Shown: piece after piece, positions 8,295 through 17,161 of the stretch
How positions within the stretch are numbered: the stretch's first letter is position 1
How the letters are laid out: every line of letters starts with the position of its first letter
Source of the DNA: Pleionea sp. CnH1-48
GTDB taxonomy: Bacteria > Pseudomonadota > Gammaproteobacteria > Enterobacterales > Kangiellaceae
Reading direction: 5' to 3'
DNA length: 64,000 nt
Assembly (NCBI RefSeq): GCF_024124665.1
Contig: NZ_JAMXSB010000015.1
Coordinates: forward strand, 116,513-180,512
The notes under the pieces: model-generated
The model's database searches: none
What the model saw: the letters and a program-made list of their open reading frames with translations, nothing else
Told to the model about the DNA's origin: nothing
Position numbers and translations under genes: made by a program

Positions 8295-9206
8295 ATGCCA
8301 AGACGACTACCACCACTGAATAGCTTAAGGGCTTTTGAAGCTTCTGCGCGCCACTTATCATTTACTCGAGCTGCGGAAGAATTATTTGTGACGCAGGCCG
8401 CAGTTAGCCATCAAATTAAATCCCTCGAAGAGTTTTTGGGGGTCCCATTATTCATAAGGAAAAACCGTAAGTTACTACTTACTGACGAAGGTCAGGAATA
8501 CTGGCCAAAAATCCGCGATATTTTCGAGAAGTTAGCCTTGGCGACAGAGCAGTTAAAAGCCTTGGGTGCTTCGGGACCTTTAACAGTGAGTGTGGTCCCA
8601 ACTTTTGCTATTGTGTGGTTGGTTCCACGCTTATCTCGCTTTAGTCAGCTTTATCCGGATATTGATGTTCGACTGAAAGCTGTCGATCGTACTGTCGATT
8701 TTTTACAGGAAGATGTTGACATTGCCATTTATTACGAAAAAGGCGACTACGGTCCTGGCCTTTATAGCGAAACGTTACTTCATGAGTTTTTAACGCCTGT
8801 GTGTTCCCCATCCTTGCTGGACGGAGATTTGCCTCTCAACGAGCCTCAAGACCTTAAACAGCATACATTGTTGCACGATGCTTCTACTGATGAGTGGCGT
8901 GCCTGGTTAAAGCTGGCAGGGGTTAAAGGAGCTGATTTGCGCCACGGCCCTGTGTTTTCTCATTCAAGCATGGTGATTCAGGCGGCAATACACGGCCAAG
9001 GGGTAGCTTTAGGCCATAATGTGTTGTCGAAGCCAGATATTCAGGCTAACCGTTTGATCAGACCCTTTGATATCGTATTACCAAGTGATTACAAATACGA
9101 TCTGGTGTGCCCAGAAGAGTCGGCAGAGCGGCCCAAGGTAAAAGCGTTTAGAGACTGGATTACCGAGCTGGTCGCTTCAGAAGAGGCATTGGAGTCCCTG
9201 TTCTAA
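8295..9206 (+). CDS. LysR-family transcriptional regulator, GcvA-like
   Basis: 303 residues. The start PRRLPPLNSLRAFEASARH and the helix-turn-helix FTRAAEELFVTQAAVSHQIK are typical of the GcvA subgroup of LysR regulators; the substrate-binding domain follows from about residue 92. GcvA controls glycine cleavage genes in enterics, but the subgroup is broad and no gcv genes are near. The gene is divergent from the small secreted protein gene with 246 bp between them. The ATG at 8295 gives the conserved N-terminus although no good ribosome binding site is visible. Confidence 0.88.
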   Translation: MPRRLPPLNSLRAFEASARHLSFTRAAEELFVTQAAVSHQIKSLEEFLGVPLFIRKNRKLLLTDEGQEYWPKIRDIFEKLALATEQLKALGASGPLTVSVVPTFAIVWLVPRLSRFSQLYPDIDVRLKAVDRTVDFLQEDVDIAIYYEKGDYGPGLYSETLLHEFLTPVCSPSLLDGDLPLNEPQDLKQHTLLHDASTDEWRAWLKLAGVKGADLRHGPVFSHSSMVIQAAIHGQGVALGHNVLSKPDIQANRLIRPFDIVLPSDYKYDLVCPEESAERPKVKAFRDWITELVASEEALESLF

Positions 9207-9338
9207 GGAAGCATCATTTTTCGCTCGGGTCGTAAAATGGAAGCAGTGTTTAAATAGAGATTTTAATATCTGAGTAAGCGATTTAATGTGTTGCTCATTG
9301 GCCGCAGAGCCAAGAGCAACATCGAGCTTTTCTCTTTA

Positions 9339-10310
9339 TTATTCAAATACTTTGAGGTAATGGATGCTGAAGAGGTTCTTCTCATCGATCCAAACCTTTT
9401 CGGGTGAGAAGCCAGCCTTGTGCGCAAGTGCATGAAACTCATCGGGAGAGTACTTATAAGAGTTCTCCGTGTGAATGGTTTCGCCGACATCAAAGTGATA
9501 GGTTTTGTCTTCTATCTGCACCTCTTGATTTTCTTTGCTCACCAAATGCATTTCGATGCGGCCTTTGTCCAGATTGTAGAGGGCTTTGTGCTCGAACTGT
9601 GAGGTGTCAAAATCCACATCCCGTTGTTCGTTTAAATGATGCAGCAAATTGAGGTTAAACTCCGCCGTGACACCTTGCTTATCATTGTAAGCTGATTCCA
9701 GTGTGTTGGAGTCTTTCTTTAGATCCACACCAATCAACAATCCACCTTGCTTACCAACCAGTTTGGCTATTTGAGTCAGCAATTTTTGTGCGTCTGCAGG
9801 CTCAAAATTACCGATGCTTGAGCCAGGAAAAAAAGCATTGTATCGGCCGGGACCAAAATCGGGCACTTGCCAAGGTTTGGAGTAATCAACGCAGGTGGCA
9901 TGGATCTCCAACCAGGGGTAGTCTTTTGCTAATCTTTCGGCTGAACGAATGAGGTGCTCTTCCGAAATATCCATAGGGACATAGATTTTAGGCTTTAAGG
10001 CTTCCAGTAAGAGCCGAATTTTGATGCTGCTGCCACTACCGAGTTCCAGCAAGATACTGTCTTTTCCCATCAACTCGGCAAACTCACTGGCATGAGCTTT
10101 TAATAGACCGACTTCGGTTCGCGTTGGGTAATACTCTGGAAGCTGAGTGATCGAATCAAACAGCTGAGAGCCTTTTTCGTTATAAAAGTACTTAGGAGAA
10201 ATAGATTTCTGCTTTTTTGACAGACCTTGATGAATTTCTTTCATCATATCGGCGGATGCAGGACTGTGTTGGTGAAAATAAATATTGTTTTTCTTTACTG
10301 CTTGATTCAT
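9339..10310 (-). CDS. egtD: L-histidine N-alpha-methyltransferase EgtD
   Basis: 323 residues, the normal EgtD length. It transfers three methyl groups from SAM to the alpha-amino group of histidine, giving hercynine, the first step of ergothioneine synthesis. Motifs: PKYFYNEKGSQLFDSIT (about 40-56), YYPTRTE, the SAM loop LELGSGSSIK (about 88-97), PMDISEEHL, and FFPGSSIGNF. The final part ends in IHYLKVFE. Its ATG follows the egtB stop directly (TAAATG), and GGAGCT at the end of egtB acts as ribosome binding site, so the two genes are translated as a unit. Confidence 0.93.
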   Translation of the reverse strand: MNQAVKKNNIYFHQHSPASADMMKEIHQGLSKKQKSISPKYFYNEKGSQLFDSITQLPEYYPTRTEVGLLKAHASEFAELMGKDSILLELGSGSSIKIRLLLEALKPKIYVPMDISEEHLIRSAERLAKDYPWLEIHATCVDYSKPWQVPDFGPGRYNAFFPGSSIGNFEPADAQKLLTQIAKLVGKQGGLLIGVDLKKDSNTLESAYNDKQGVTAEFNLNLLHHLNEQRDVDFDTSQFEHKALYNLDKGRIEMHLVSKENQEVQIEDKTYHFDVGETIHTENSYKYSPDEFHALAHKAGFSPEKVWIDEKNLFSIHYLKVFE

Positions 10311-11546
10311 TTATAGCTCCTTAGCTAAACGAATGCCGGTCATTTGCCACCGATCAGAAGGATAGAAGAAGTTACGATAGGAGGCTCGAATATGTTGATT
10401 GGGACTCAGGCAGCTGCCGCCCTTAAGTACCATTTGATTGCACATAAACTTGCCGTTGTATTCGCCCACAGCCCCGCTTGCGACTTTAAAGCCGGGGTAA
10501 GGCTGGTAGCTGGACTGAGTCCATTCCCAGACCTGACCATAGTGATTCTGTGGTGTTCCAGTCGTGTTTATTAAAGGATGAAAACAACGCTCAGTGTTGG
10601 ATTGTTTAAATTCGCTGGCAAAGCGATGTTCCCATTCAAACTCTGTTGGCAAGCGACATTCTGCCCAACGGGCGTACGCATCGGCTTCATAAAGATTGAT
10701 ATGACTGACCGGGGCGTGCATATCGAGAGGTCGTAGGCCGTGCAGTGTGTATTCAAACCACTCGTCGTCCTGTTGTACCCAATATAAAGGATGTGTGATT
10801 TGCTGTTGCTGCAACCAGGCCCAGCCATCAGACAGCCATAACAAGGAGTTTTGATATCCGTTGTTGTTTATAAATTCCAGATACTCACCATTGGTTACCG
10901 GGCGATCGGCCAGAGCGTGATCTGTTAGATAGGTCTTATGTTGAGGAGTTTCGTTATCAAAACAGAAGGATTCTTCGTTATGACCTATGGTGGTTAAGGT
11001 TGCAGACTGATTCGACCAAGTGGGCGCCATCGCCATTGATTGGGGTAACGGAGTCGGTTCGTATTGTGGGTACAAAGGATTTTGGAAGAAACAGTATTTG
11101 AGATCCGTGAGGATAAGCTCCTGGTGTTGTTTCTCATGTTGAATACCGAGCTGAACCAACGAAGACAGCCGATCATTTGGCTGACTGAGTAGCTTAAGCA
11201 TTTGTTCATCGATGTGCGCTCGATATCGATAAATTTCATCAACGGATGGGCGCGAAAGCAAACCTCGTTTAGGTCGTAAAAAAGGCTGACCTACACCGTT
11301 GTAGTAGGAGTTAAACAAGTGCTCAAACTGCGGGTGAAAACAGTGATAATTTTCGAGATAAGGTTTTAGTAGAAAAGTCTCATAAAACCAGCTTGTATGC
11401 GCAAGATGCCATTTTACTGGACTCGTTTCTGGCATTGCCTGAAGTCCAAAATCTTCAACCAATAAATTTTCACAGAGCGAGAGACTGTATTCACGCGAGG
11501 CCGTGAATTGCAGGGTGAGCACTTCCTTTTGAGCAGTGATCGTCAT
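10311..11546 (-). CDS. egtB: Ergothioneine biosynthesis sulfoxide synthase EgtB
   Basis: 411 residues: an N-terminal DinB-like helical bundle and a C-terminal FGE-sulfatase-like domain. EgtB is a non-haem iron enzyme that joins hercynine to a thiol donor (gamma-Glu-Cys or Cys) with oxygen. The iron-ligand pattern is visible as HLAHTSWFYETFLL near residue 50 and HEKQHQE near residue 137. The FGE domain shows RLPTEFEWEHRFASE and ends with VLKGGSCLS and FYPSDRWQMTGIRLA. No egtA, egtC or egtE is adjacent, as often seen in proteobacteria. It leads the egtB-egtD operon. Confidence 0.93.
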   Translation of the reverse strand: MTITAQKEVLTLQFTASREYSLSLCENLLVEDFGLQAMPETSPVKWHLAHTSWFYETFLLKPYLENYHCFHPQFEHLFNSYYNGVGQPFLRPKRGLLSRPSVDEIYRYRAHIDEQMLKLLSQPNDRLSSLVQLGIQHEKQHQELILTDLKYCFFQNPLYPQYEPTPLPQSMAMAPTWSNQSATLTTIGHNEESFCFDNETPQHKTYLTDHALADRPVTNGEYLEFINNNGYQNSLLWLSDGWAWLQQQQITHPLYWVQQDDEWFEYTLHGLRPLDMHAPVSHINLYEADAYARWAECRLPTEFEWEHRFASEFKQSNTERCFHPLINTTGTPQNHYGQVWEWTQSSYQPYPGFKVASGAVGEYNGKFMCNQMVLKGGSCLSPNQHIRASYRNFFYPSDRWQMTGIRLAKEL

Positions 11547-11575
11547 GGGACACTCTTATTTTTGTTGTCTAGTTT

Positions 11576-11603
11576 AGGATAAAGCTATTGTTATATTTAT
11601 CAA
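11576..11603 (-). promoter_or_regulatory. Candidate sigma-70 promoter of egtBD
   Basis: On the minus strand TTGATA and TATCCT are 16 bp apart, about 30 nt upstream of the egtB start. Assigned by eye from the consensus; no experimental support. Confidence 0.45.
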
Positions 11604-12256
11604 CTTAATAGAGCACATAAACGAGGATTTATTACAAGGTTATCTCAAACTATATAGGTATATGACGAAGAAATAAATTTATGCCACTTATTGGGTAGAA
11701 GGCTTGAGAGATATACATCGTTATAAATGTTGCTTTGATCTTGTGGGGTAGCTCTCATTTTTTGTACTTTAGTTTGTTGCTCTGCAATATTGAAAATGGA
11801 AATAATTCGCTCTTGTCTCAATGCCGTATTCTGCTTATTGTCCTTCGTCCTTCGTTCTTTGTTTTGAGTGGGTTTCGCCCTTTCGATAGCTGGTATTGCA
11901 AAAAGTAAATAGTCTGATACATAAAGCCTACAGACAGTCTGCCTATGTTGATGAAACTATAAGGCTATTTACTGTCTATGATTTTAGATAGCGAAGCAAA
12001 TTGATGGGGTTAGTCAGTCGTTATGGTCGCTCTTTATAAAGAGGGGGGTTGGCTTGGCGTCTCTGGCCTTCGTCACTGAATAAACCTCAGTGGTTGAGGA
12101 TGTCGATAGAAGATGGCTAATATCTTAAAAAGTGATATCATCTCGCGCCAATCCATTGAGGCTTCAGATATTACTAGACCCATTAGGTAGACAGGGTGCT
12201 ATGATCCACTTAACTTCAAACAATCATTTTCTTACATGGTCTGTAGGAGCGATAAC
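11604..12256. other. Intergenic region without a supported gene
   Basis: About 650 bp, AT-rich, between egtB and the TIGR03546 gene. It holds an inverted repeat AGTAAATAG (11904-11912) / CTATTTACT (11965-11973) with a 52-nt spacer, a perfect 14-bp palindrome CTCTTTATAAAGAG (12030-12043), and a short direct repeat of TCCTTCG near 11840. No coding frame or known RNA was recognised. Confidence 0.5.
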
Positions 12257-12760
12257 ATGTTGACCCTATTGGCAAAACTATTGTCAGCTTTAAATTCTGA
12301 AGATAATCCTGCGCAGATATCCTGGGCTGTTGCTTTGGCCTTCTGGTTTTCTATATTACCCCTGTTTAGTGGTTTAAAGTGGATACTGCTTCTTGTGGTG
12401 CTTCTGTTCCGTGTGAACTTAAGTACTTTTTTAGTGATGACGGGGCTTTTCTCTGTATTGGCTTACGCTCTTGATCCTCTATTTAACCAATTTGGACTGG
12501 CCTTGCTACAAAGCCCTTCTTTGGGTGAAACGATTGCTTCGCTGATGGCGTTGCCTGTTTTGGACAGTTTGGCGCTTAACAACACTCTGGCTTTGAGCAG
12601 TTTATTGCTGGGAGCTGTGATGTTTGTTCCCTTATTTTTTGCGAGTCGTTGGTTGGTCGAAAAGTACCGTGAAAAGTTTATGGAATCCTTTGAAAAACTG
12701 CATTTAGTTAAAGTCATTAAATCCAGTCACTTTTTTCAAATCTATCAGGGATTACGCTAG
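12257..12760 (+). CDS. TIGR03546 family membrane protein
   Basis: Integral membrane protein of about 167 residues with four hydrophobic segments. It matches by pattern the TIGR03546 family, distantly related to DUF2062 proteins: short N-terminal helix, LNSEDNPAQISWAVALAFWF, and a C-terminal EKYREKFMESFEKLHL. The function of the family is unknown. The ATG at 12257 has TAGGAG 7 nt upstream and is preferred over the Met 21 nt earlier. First gene of a three-gene operon with TIGR03545 and an unknown secreted protein. Confidence 0.82.
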   Translation: MLTLLAKLLSALNSEDNPAQISWAVALAFWFSILPLFSGLKWILLLVVLLFRVNLSTFLVMTGLFSVLAYALDPLFNQFGLALLQSPSLGETIASLMALPVLDSLALNNTLALSSLLLGAVMFVPLFFASRWLVEKYREKFMESFEKLHLVKVIKSSHFFQIYQGLR

Positions 12761-12769
12761 GGAGCCGTT

Positions 12770-14461
12770 ATGAAAGCGATTCGATTATCGGGAGTCATCT
12801 TACTCGTTGTAACTCTTGTGATTTTAGGGTTACTTGCGCAACTGAGTATCAATAGTTGGTTTAAAGGTGAAGTCGAAGAAAAAGGTGGTGAGGTTAACGG
12901 GGCTTCAGTTTCGTTAGCGTCAACCAGTCTGAGTTTGTTAAAGGGTGGCCTGGCGCTGGAAGATTTAGAGGTCGCAAATCCAGATGATTTAATGCGTAAT
13001 CGCCTACAGGTGAATACGCTTGAATTTGATGTTGCCTGGTTGCCGTTGTTGCAAGGCAAACTGCATGTTGAACAGCTGAATATTCAAGATTTGATATTGG
13101 ACGGTAAACGGGATTCGGCGGCCAAAAAAATAGAACGCTCGATCACCTCTCCTGGCTCGTGGCAGTGGCCAGAGGCCGTGGCCAATGAAGCAAAAGAAGT
13201 CGATGTTGACGCGATTCTCACGCAGCTTGATATCCAGTCACCGAAAAAATTTGAAGCGTTTTCTGAAGGGCTGGATAGCAAAAAAACCGAGTGGCAAACA
13301 GCTATTAAACAACTGCCTGATGAAGCCAAGATTGCCGAATATGAACAACGCTACAAAGATATTCGGCAACGGGAGAAAAAAGCTAAAGGGCTAGAAAAGC
13401 TATCGGTACTCAAAGATCTTAAAAAGTTAGTTAGAGAAGTTAAGGGCGAAAAAGAGGCCATTAGCTCACTGAACAAAAAGCTAAAAAACGATATTAAGCA
13501 AACCCGTGGTGAATGGTCTGCGCTGCAAAAGCAGGTTGGCAAAGATGCCGATTTAGCGCTTTCGATTGCCAGTATGTCTCCAGAGGGCATGCGTCATGTT
13601 GCCTCGAGCCTATTGGGTAAAGAAATGGCCCATTGGTTAGAGTTACTGGTATCGGTAATGTCGAAAGTGAATCCTCCCGCCACTGAACAAGAACAAACCA
13701 AACCGTCAGGTCCGCGAGAAGGTATAGACGTTTTGTTACCCGGCATGAGCAAAGAGCCGGATTTTTGGGTCCAGCAAGCGGCTTTGGGCGGTGATTTTCG
13801 TTGGCAGGCATTGGCAGGGCGACTCAATGGAGAAGCTAAGAATCTGACAAATGCCTTGTTACCTGGCCAAAAGACCGATGTTGCACTGTCGATTGATCTG
13901 CATGAAAGCGAAGGTAAGGCAAATCTACAAAGCAGCATTATGCATCCAGACAGCCATAAAAAGCCTTTGCAGTTGTCATTTAACATGACGGACTGGCCGA
14001 TACAGCAGTGGCTAGTTGGAGGTGCCGAAGGCGTTGCTCTGACAGACATTGATGCTCAGGTTAACTTGTCGGCTCATAGTAACTACAACCAGTTTGCTGT
14101 CGAAATGGATATATCACTATCGAATTACAAGGTCGCCACACAATCTGAAAATAGTGCTAAGCTTATCAATAGCTTATCTAAATTATTACAGCAGGCAGAC
14201 CAGATAGAGATGAAAGTGACTCTGACTGGGGATCTGACGCATCAAGACGTTAAGCTATCCAGCAATCTGGATGACTTGCTTTACAATCAGGTGAAAGGTG
14301 AACTTAAAGAGAAATCCAAGCAGGTGAAACAAAAGGTTCAGGCAAAAATTGAACAGCAAGTAGCGTCTGTATCAAAAAAGATTGAATCTCAACTCGCAGG
14401 GATGGTCCAAATTGAAGACAGTTTGTCTGAAGCGATACAGTCGCTCGACAAGCTGAAGTAA
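12770..14461 (+). CDS. TIGR03545 family protein, AsmA-like envelope protein
   Basis: 563 residues. One N-terminal membrane helix (about 5-28) precedes a large extracytoplasmic region. The start of that region resembles AsmA-type proteins: LSLLKGGLALEDLEVANPDD followed by LEFDVAWLPLLQGKLHVEQL. Residues about 145-260 are charged and coiled-coil-like (many Lys/Glu), and the C-terminal part ends in a second coiled coil. By pattern it is the TIGR03545 family, which is nearly always paired with TIGR03546 as here (9-bp gap, GGGAG before the ATG). Function unknown; a role in envelope lipid handling is only a guess from the AsmA-like appearance. Confidence 0.82.
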   Translation: MKAIRLSGVILLVVTLVILGLLAQLSINSWFKGEVEEKGGEVNGASVSLASTSLSLLKGGLALEDLEVANPDDLMRNRLQVNTLEFDVAWLPLLQGKLHVEQLNIQDLILDGKRDSAAKKIERSITSPGSWQWPEAVANEAKEVDVDAILTQLDIQSPKKFEAFSEGLDSKKTEWQTAIKQLPDEAKIAEYEQRYKDIRQREKKAKGLEKLSVLKDLKKLVREVKGEKEAISSLNKKLKNDIKQTRGEWSALQKQVGKDADLALSIASMSPEGMRHVASSLLGKEMAHWLELLVSVMSKVNPPATEQEQTKPSGPREGIDVLLPGMSKEPDFWVQQAALGGDFRWQALAGRLNGEAKNLTNALLPGQKTDVALSIDLHESEGKANLQSSIMHPDSHKKPLQLSFNMTDWPIQQWLVGGAEGVALTDIDAQVNLSAHSNYNQFAVEMDISLSNYKVATQSENSAKLINSLSKLLQQADQIEMKVTLTGDLTHQDVKLSSNLDDLLYNQVKGELKEKSKQVKQKVQAKIEQQVASVSKKIESQLAGMVQIEDSLSEAIQSLDKLK

Positions 14462-14484
14462 AAGCAGTAGTGAGGAGTAAGCGT

Positions 14485-15216
14485 ATGATGATGCATAAAC
14501 CGTTAGGGTTTATCTTGTTTTTAATTTTATTTAGCACGCAGCTGGCCGCAGAACAGCTGTGTGTTGAAGATGTGTGCATTGGTGATGATGTTGAAGCGCT
14601 TGGCTCTAAATGGAAGCCCATCAAGTTAACTTATTACGATGAGAAGTTTGTTGAAACAGAGTTAGCGGGTCGTACCGCTAAGGATGTTTATGCTGACTTC
14701 TATGAAGTCTTGGTAGCTGATGACTCTGTGCTTAAAACGATTCTGCCCTATGTAATACGCAAGCAGCAGTTCGACTCAACAGTACTCAGAGAGTTATCTA
14801 AAGTAAGAGCTATTTGCTCCTCTCTTACATTAACCGGTGAGGTAGAACGTGAGTCCAGTAGCCGTTTGTTTGTTACTTTTCGTGTAACAGCTGACAAAGG
14901 CAGTCGAGGCAAGTTGCGCGTTGTTCGGTTAGAAAAGCAATTTAATATTATGTCGCCTCACATCCGCCCTCGCGACGCAGCTATGTTGAATAATGTAAAA
15001 AAAGAGCTGAAGAATATTTTTCCTGACATGAAGGTGGTGCGAGATATCGATGGCCGTCATGACAGCATCGAAGTACAGACAGCCTCAGCGTTGCTAGGTT
15101 TTCGTTTTATTTCTGATGTCTCTAATCCGCTGATATTACGAGTGACGGATCCCGCAGAAATCCCTGCCATTGAAGATGATCCCGAAGCCAGTCCTTTATG
15201 TAAAACGGCTTCTTAA
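14485..15216 (+). CDS. Secreted protein of unknown function, third gene of the TIGR03546/TIGR03545 operon
   Basis: About 243 residues beginning MMMHKPLGFILF, a signal peptide with cleavage near QLAAEQ. The mature protein has Cys pairs near the N-terminus (LCVEDVCIGDDVEALG) and one Cys near the C-terminus; no domain was recognised. The ATG at 14485 has GAGGAG 7 nt upstream; an in-frame GTG at 14470 is less likely. It lies 23 bp after the TIGR03545 gene and overlaps the stop of the convergent diguanylate cyclase gene by 4 bp. Confidence 0.72.
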   Translation: MMMHKPLGFILFLILFSTQLAAEQLCVEDVCIGDDVEALGSKWKPIKLTYYDEKFVETELAGRTAKDVYADFYEVLVADDSVLKTILPYVIRKQQFDSTVLRELSKVRAICSSLTLTGEVERESSSRLFVTFRVTADKGSRGKLRVVRLEKQFNIMSPHIRPRDAAMLNNVKKELKNIFPDMKVVRDIDGRHDSIEVQTASALLGFRFISDVSNPLILRVTDPAEIPAIEDDPEASPLCKTAS

Positions 15217-16922
15217 AAAGTAATTTGTAGCGGCGGGTTTTCGATGTCAAACCATTGAATGCTGCCGCGCTTTTTCATTTTTGCTTCTGTCACCGCATGT
15301 TCTGCATCATAAATTAGTATATCTGGATTCTTATGCCGTTCGGCATCAAACATCACAGCGCCCGTTGTTGTCTGCAGCCCTAGTACATGATTACTGTCTA
15401 ACGTTAGAGTCGCTGAGTTAATCTCTTCATGCAAACGTTTGAGGAAGTTGTCTGCATCCTGATTAGAAGGGAGTGTGGCCGCAATACAGAACTCGTCATC
15501 ACTCAAGCGGCAAATGAGATCAAACTGACGCAGTACGCGAGTTAAAATGGCAGATACCACCACAACTGAGCGATCTCCAATATTGTGCCCATAGTTTTGA
15601 TTGATCATTTTAAACTGATCCAAATCTAATACGGCAACCAGCAGATAGAAGTCTCCTCGTTGGCAGCGTTGCATTTCTTCAGACAGACGACGAATAAAAG
15701 ATGGTTTTAGTAAAGTGCCAGTCAAGTGATCATAGGTAGAGCCTTTAAAGAACTGCCAATAACGATGCGTAGTAGATAAACCGGCTACCAGAGCAAACAT
15801 CAGTGCGGCCAAGATAAAGAGAGCACCATGTTGCCAGCTAAACCAACCGGTACTTTGTAAGAGCTCTCGTGCGAGTTCTGCTGTCGTTGCCAGTAAGTAA
15901 ACGATGAGCATGTAAGAGAGCCATTCCTGAGTTGAGGAAAGTCGTGCTCGCTGCATTACAAATACCAGACTGAGCACTCCCGCAGGAAAAACAATTGCCA
16001 ATACCTGTGATATCACAAAAAATGTGTTGAGATGCTCTACTTGAGGCCAGATTAATGCTGATACTCCAATGATTGAATAGATGGTTAAGGTAAATCGCTT
16101 CGTTGTGGTGATAGTGATATCAAAAATGATCAATAAAAAGTGCAATAAGGATATTTGAGCAAATGCATACAGTACGATGCGAATACGAAAGATGCCATTG
16201 AGATCAAAACCGCTCATCAAAAAAAGCTGGCTTTGCAATACGATGGCCAAGGAGGTACAGATGCAGAATAAAGCCAGGCTCAAGGTTTCGCGGCTGGAAG
16301 GAATTCGGATAAAGTAGTAAGCCTTGAAGGTGGCAATCACCATTAACATGGCGGCAATCACCATGTACATCACCTCAGATAGCAACAACTTAATGCCGAG
16401 CTCTTTGGCATTGTGGAGTTCTGCCGAAATGGTATTCAGGCTATGTAAAACATCTTTATCATAGATGCGCAATTCAAGCTCGTTGGGCTTGTTAACATAA
16501 AGCCACTCGCTTGGGAGCAGATAATAACGCTTATAATAAGAGGCGTTTTCGAAAGAGGGGGGAAAATGACCGCTTCTTGCAACAAAGTGTCCATTTAGAT
16601 AGAGCTCATCAGCACTGTGAAGCTCATTGATATAAAGACCAAAAATACGGGTAAGCAGGGATTCATCCAGAATAAAACGAACTCGTAAAACAGCAATGTT
16701 TGATTCGCTGTCTTTTAATGTATGAGTGTCATTGATCAGTTCACATTCAGAGCGAAATGGGTTCGGATTAGGTTGTTGGTGATTACACAACTGCCATCGG
16801 TGGGAAAGGTCAACAGGAAAACTATCAATATACAGTGTATTGTCAGCCAGTACAGTTTGTTCTTTGGCATTCGCTAGAATAGATAAGGATAACAGGAGTA
16901 GTAAAAGCGTTATGGGTTTCAT
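15213..16922 (-). CDS. 7TMR-DISM-like diguanylate cyclase with degenerate GGDEF motif
   Basis: 569 residues: signal peptide (1-20), a periplasmic beta-sandwich domain (about 25-170) of the type found in 7TMR-DISM receptors, seven membrane helices (about 180-390) and a C-terminal GGDEF domain (about 400-560). Core parts DHLTGTLLKPSF, DLDQFKMINQNYGHNIGD and RLSDDEFCIA are visible. The signature is Ser474-Asp475-Asp476-Glu477-Phe478 instead of GG(D/E)EF, so cyclase activity is doubtful. The RxxD inhibitory site (RQFD, from Arg465) that binds c-di-GMP is kept. It may act as a c-di-GMP-responsive receptor, which is inference. Confidence 0.87.
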   Translation of the reverse strand: MKPITLLLLLLSLSILANAKEQTVLADNTLYIDSFPVDLSHRWQLCNHQQPNPNPFRSECELINDTHTLKDSESNIAVLRVRFILDESLLTRIFGLYINELHSADELYLNGHFVARSGHFPPSFENASYYKRYYLLPSEWLYVNKPNELELRIYDKDVLHSLNTISAELHNAKELGIKLLLSEVMYMVIAAMLMVIATFKAYYFIRIPSSRETLSLALFCICTSLAIVLQSQLFLMSGFDLNGIFRIRIVLYAFAQISLLHFLLIIFDITITTTKRFTLTIYSIIGVSALIWPQVEHLNTFFVISQVLAIVFPAGVLSLVFVMQRARLSSTQEWLSYMLIVYLLATTAELARELLQSTGWFSWQHGALFILAALMFALVAGLSTTHRYWQFFKGSTYDHLTGTLLKPSFIRRLSEEMQRCQRGDFYLLVAVLDLDQFKMINQNYGHNIGDRSVVVVSAILTRVLRQFDLICRLSDDEFCIAATLPSNQDADNFLKRLHEEINSATLTLDSNHVLGLQTTTGAVMFDAERHKNPDILIYDAEHAVTEAKMKKRGSIQWFDIENPPLQITF

Positions 16923-17161
16923 TATTCTATCTGCTGACAGTTTGTTTTAGCTGGTTCTTATTTAACTCTACACTTAATCCGTAGATGGCTCAATCACAGG
17001 GTATTATGAGTTGCGGTTAAAATAGCATCACTCTATGTTGCTTATGGTTTATTTGGCATCAAGCAAGTTCTACTCTTTGTACCGCGATCGATATTATTTT
17101 AGCTGCAACCTGTAGGCTCAGCCAAAGAGCAACCACTGATCCAAATGTCTATTCATCAGGC

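Noticed and set aside
13594..14049. 151-residue antisense frame inside the TIGR03545 gene
   Set aside because: The sense strand encodes a continuous, family-consistent protein; the antisense translation is Ser/Cys/Pro-rich with no domain.
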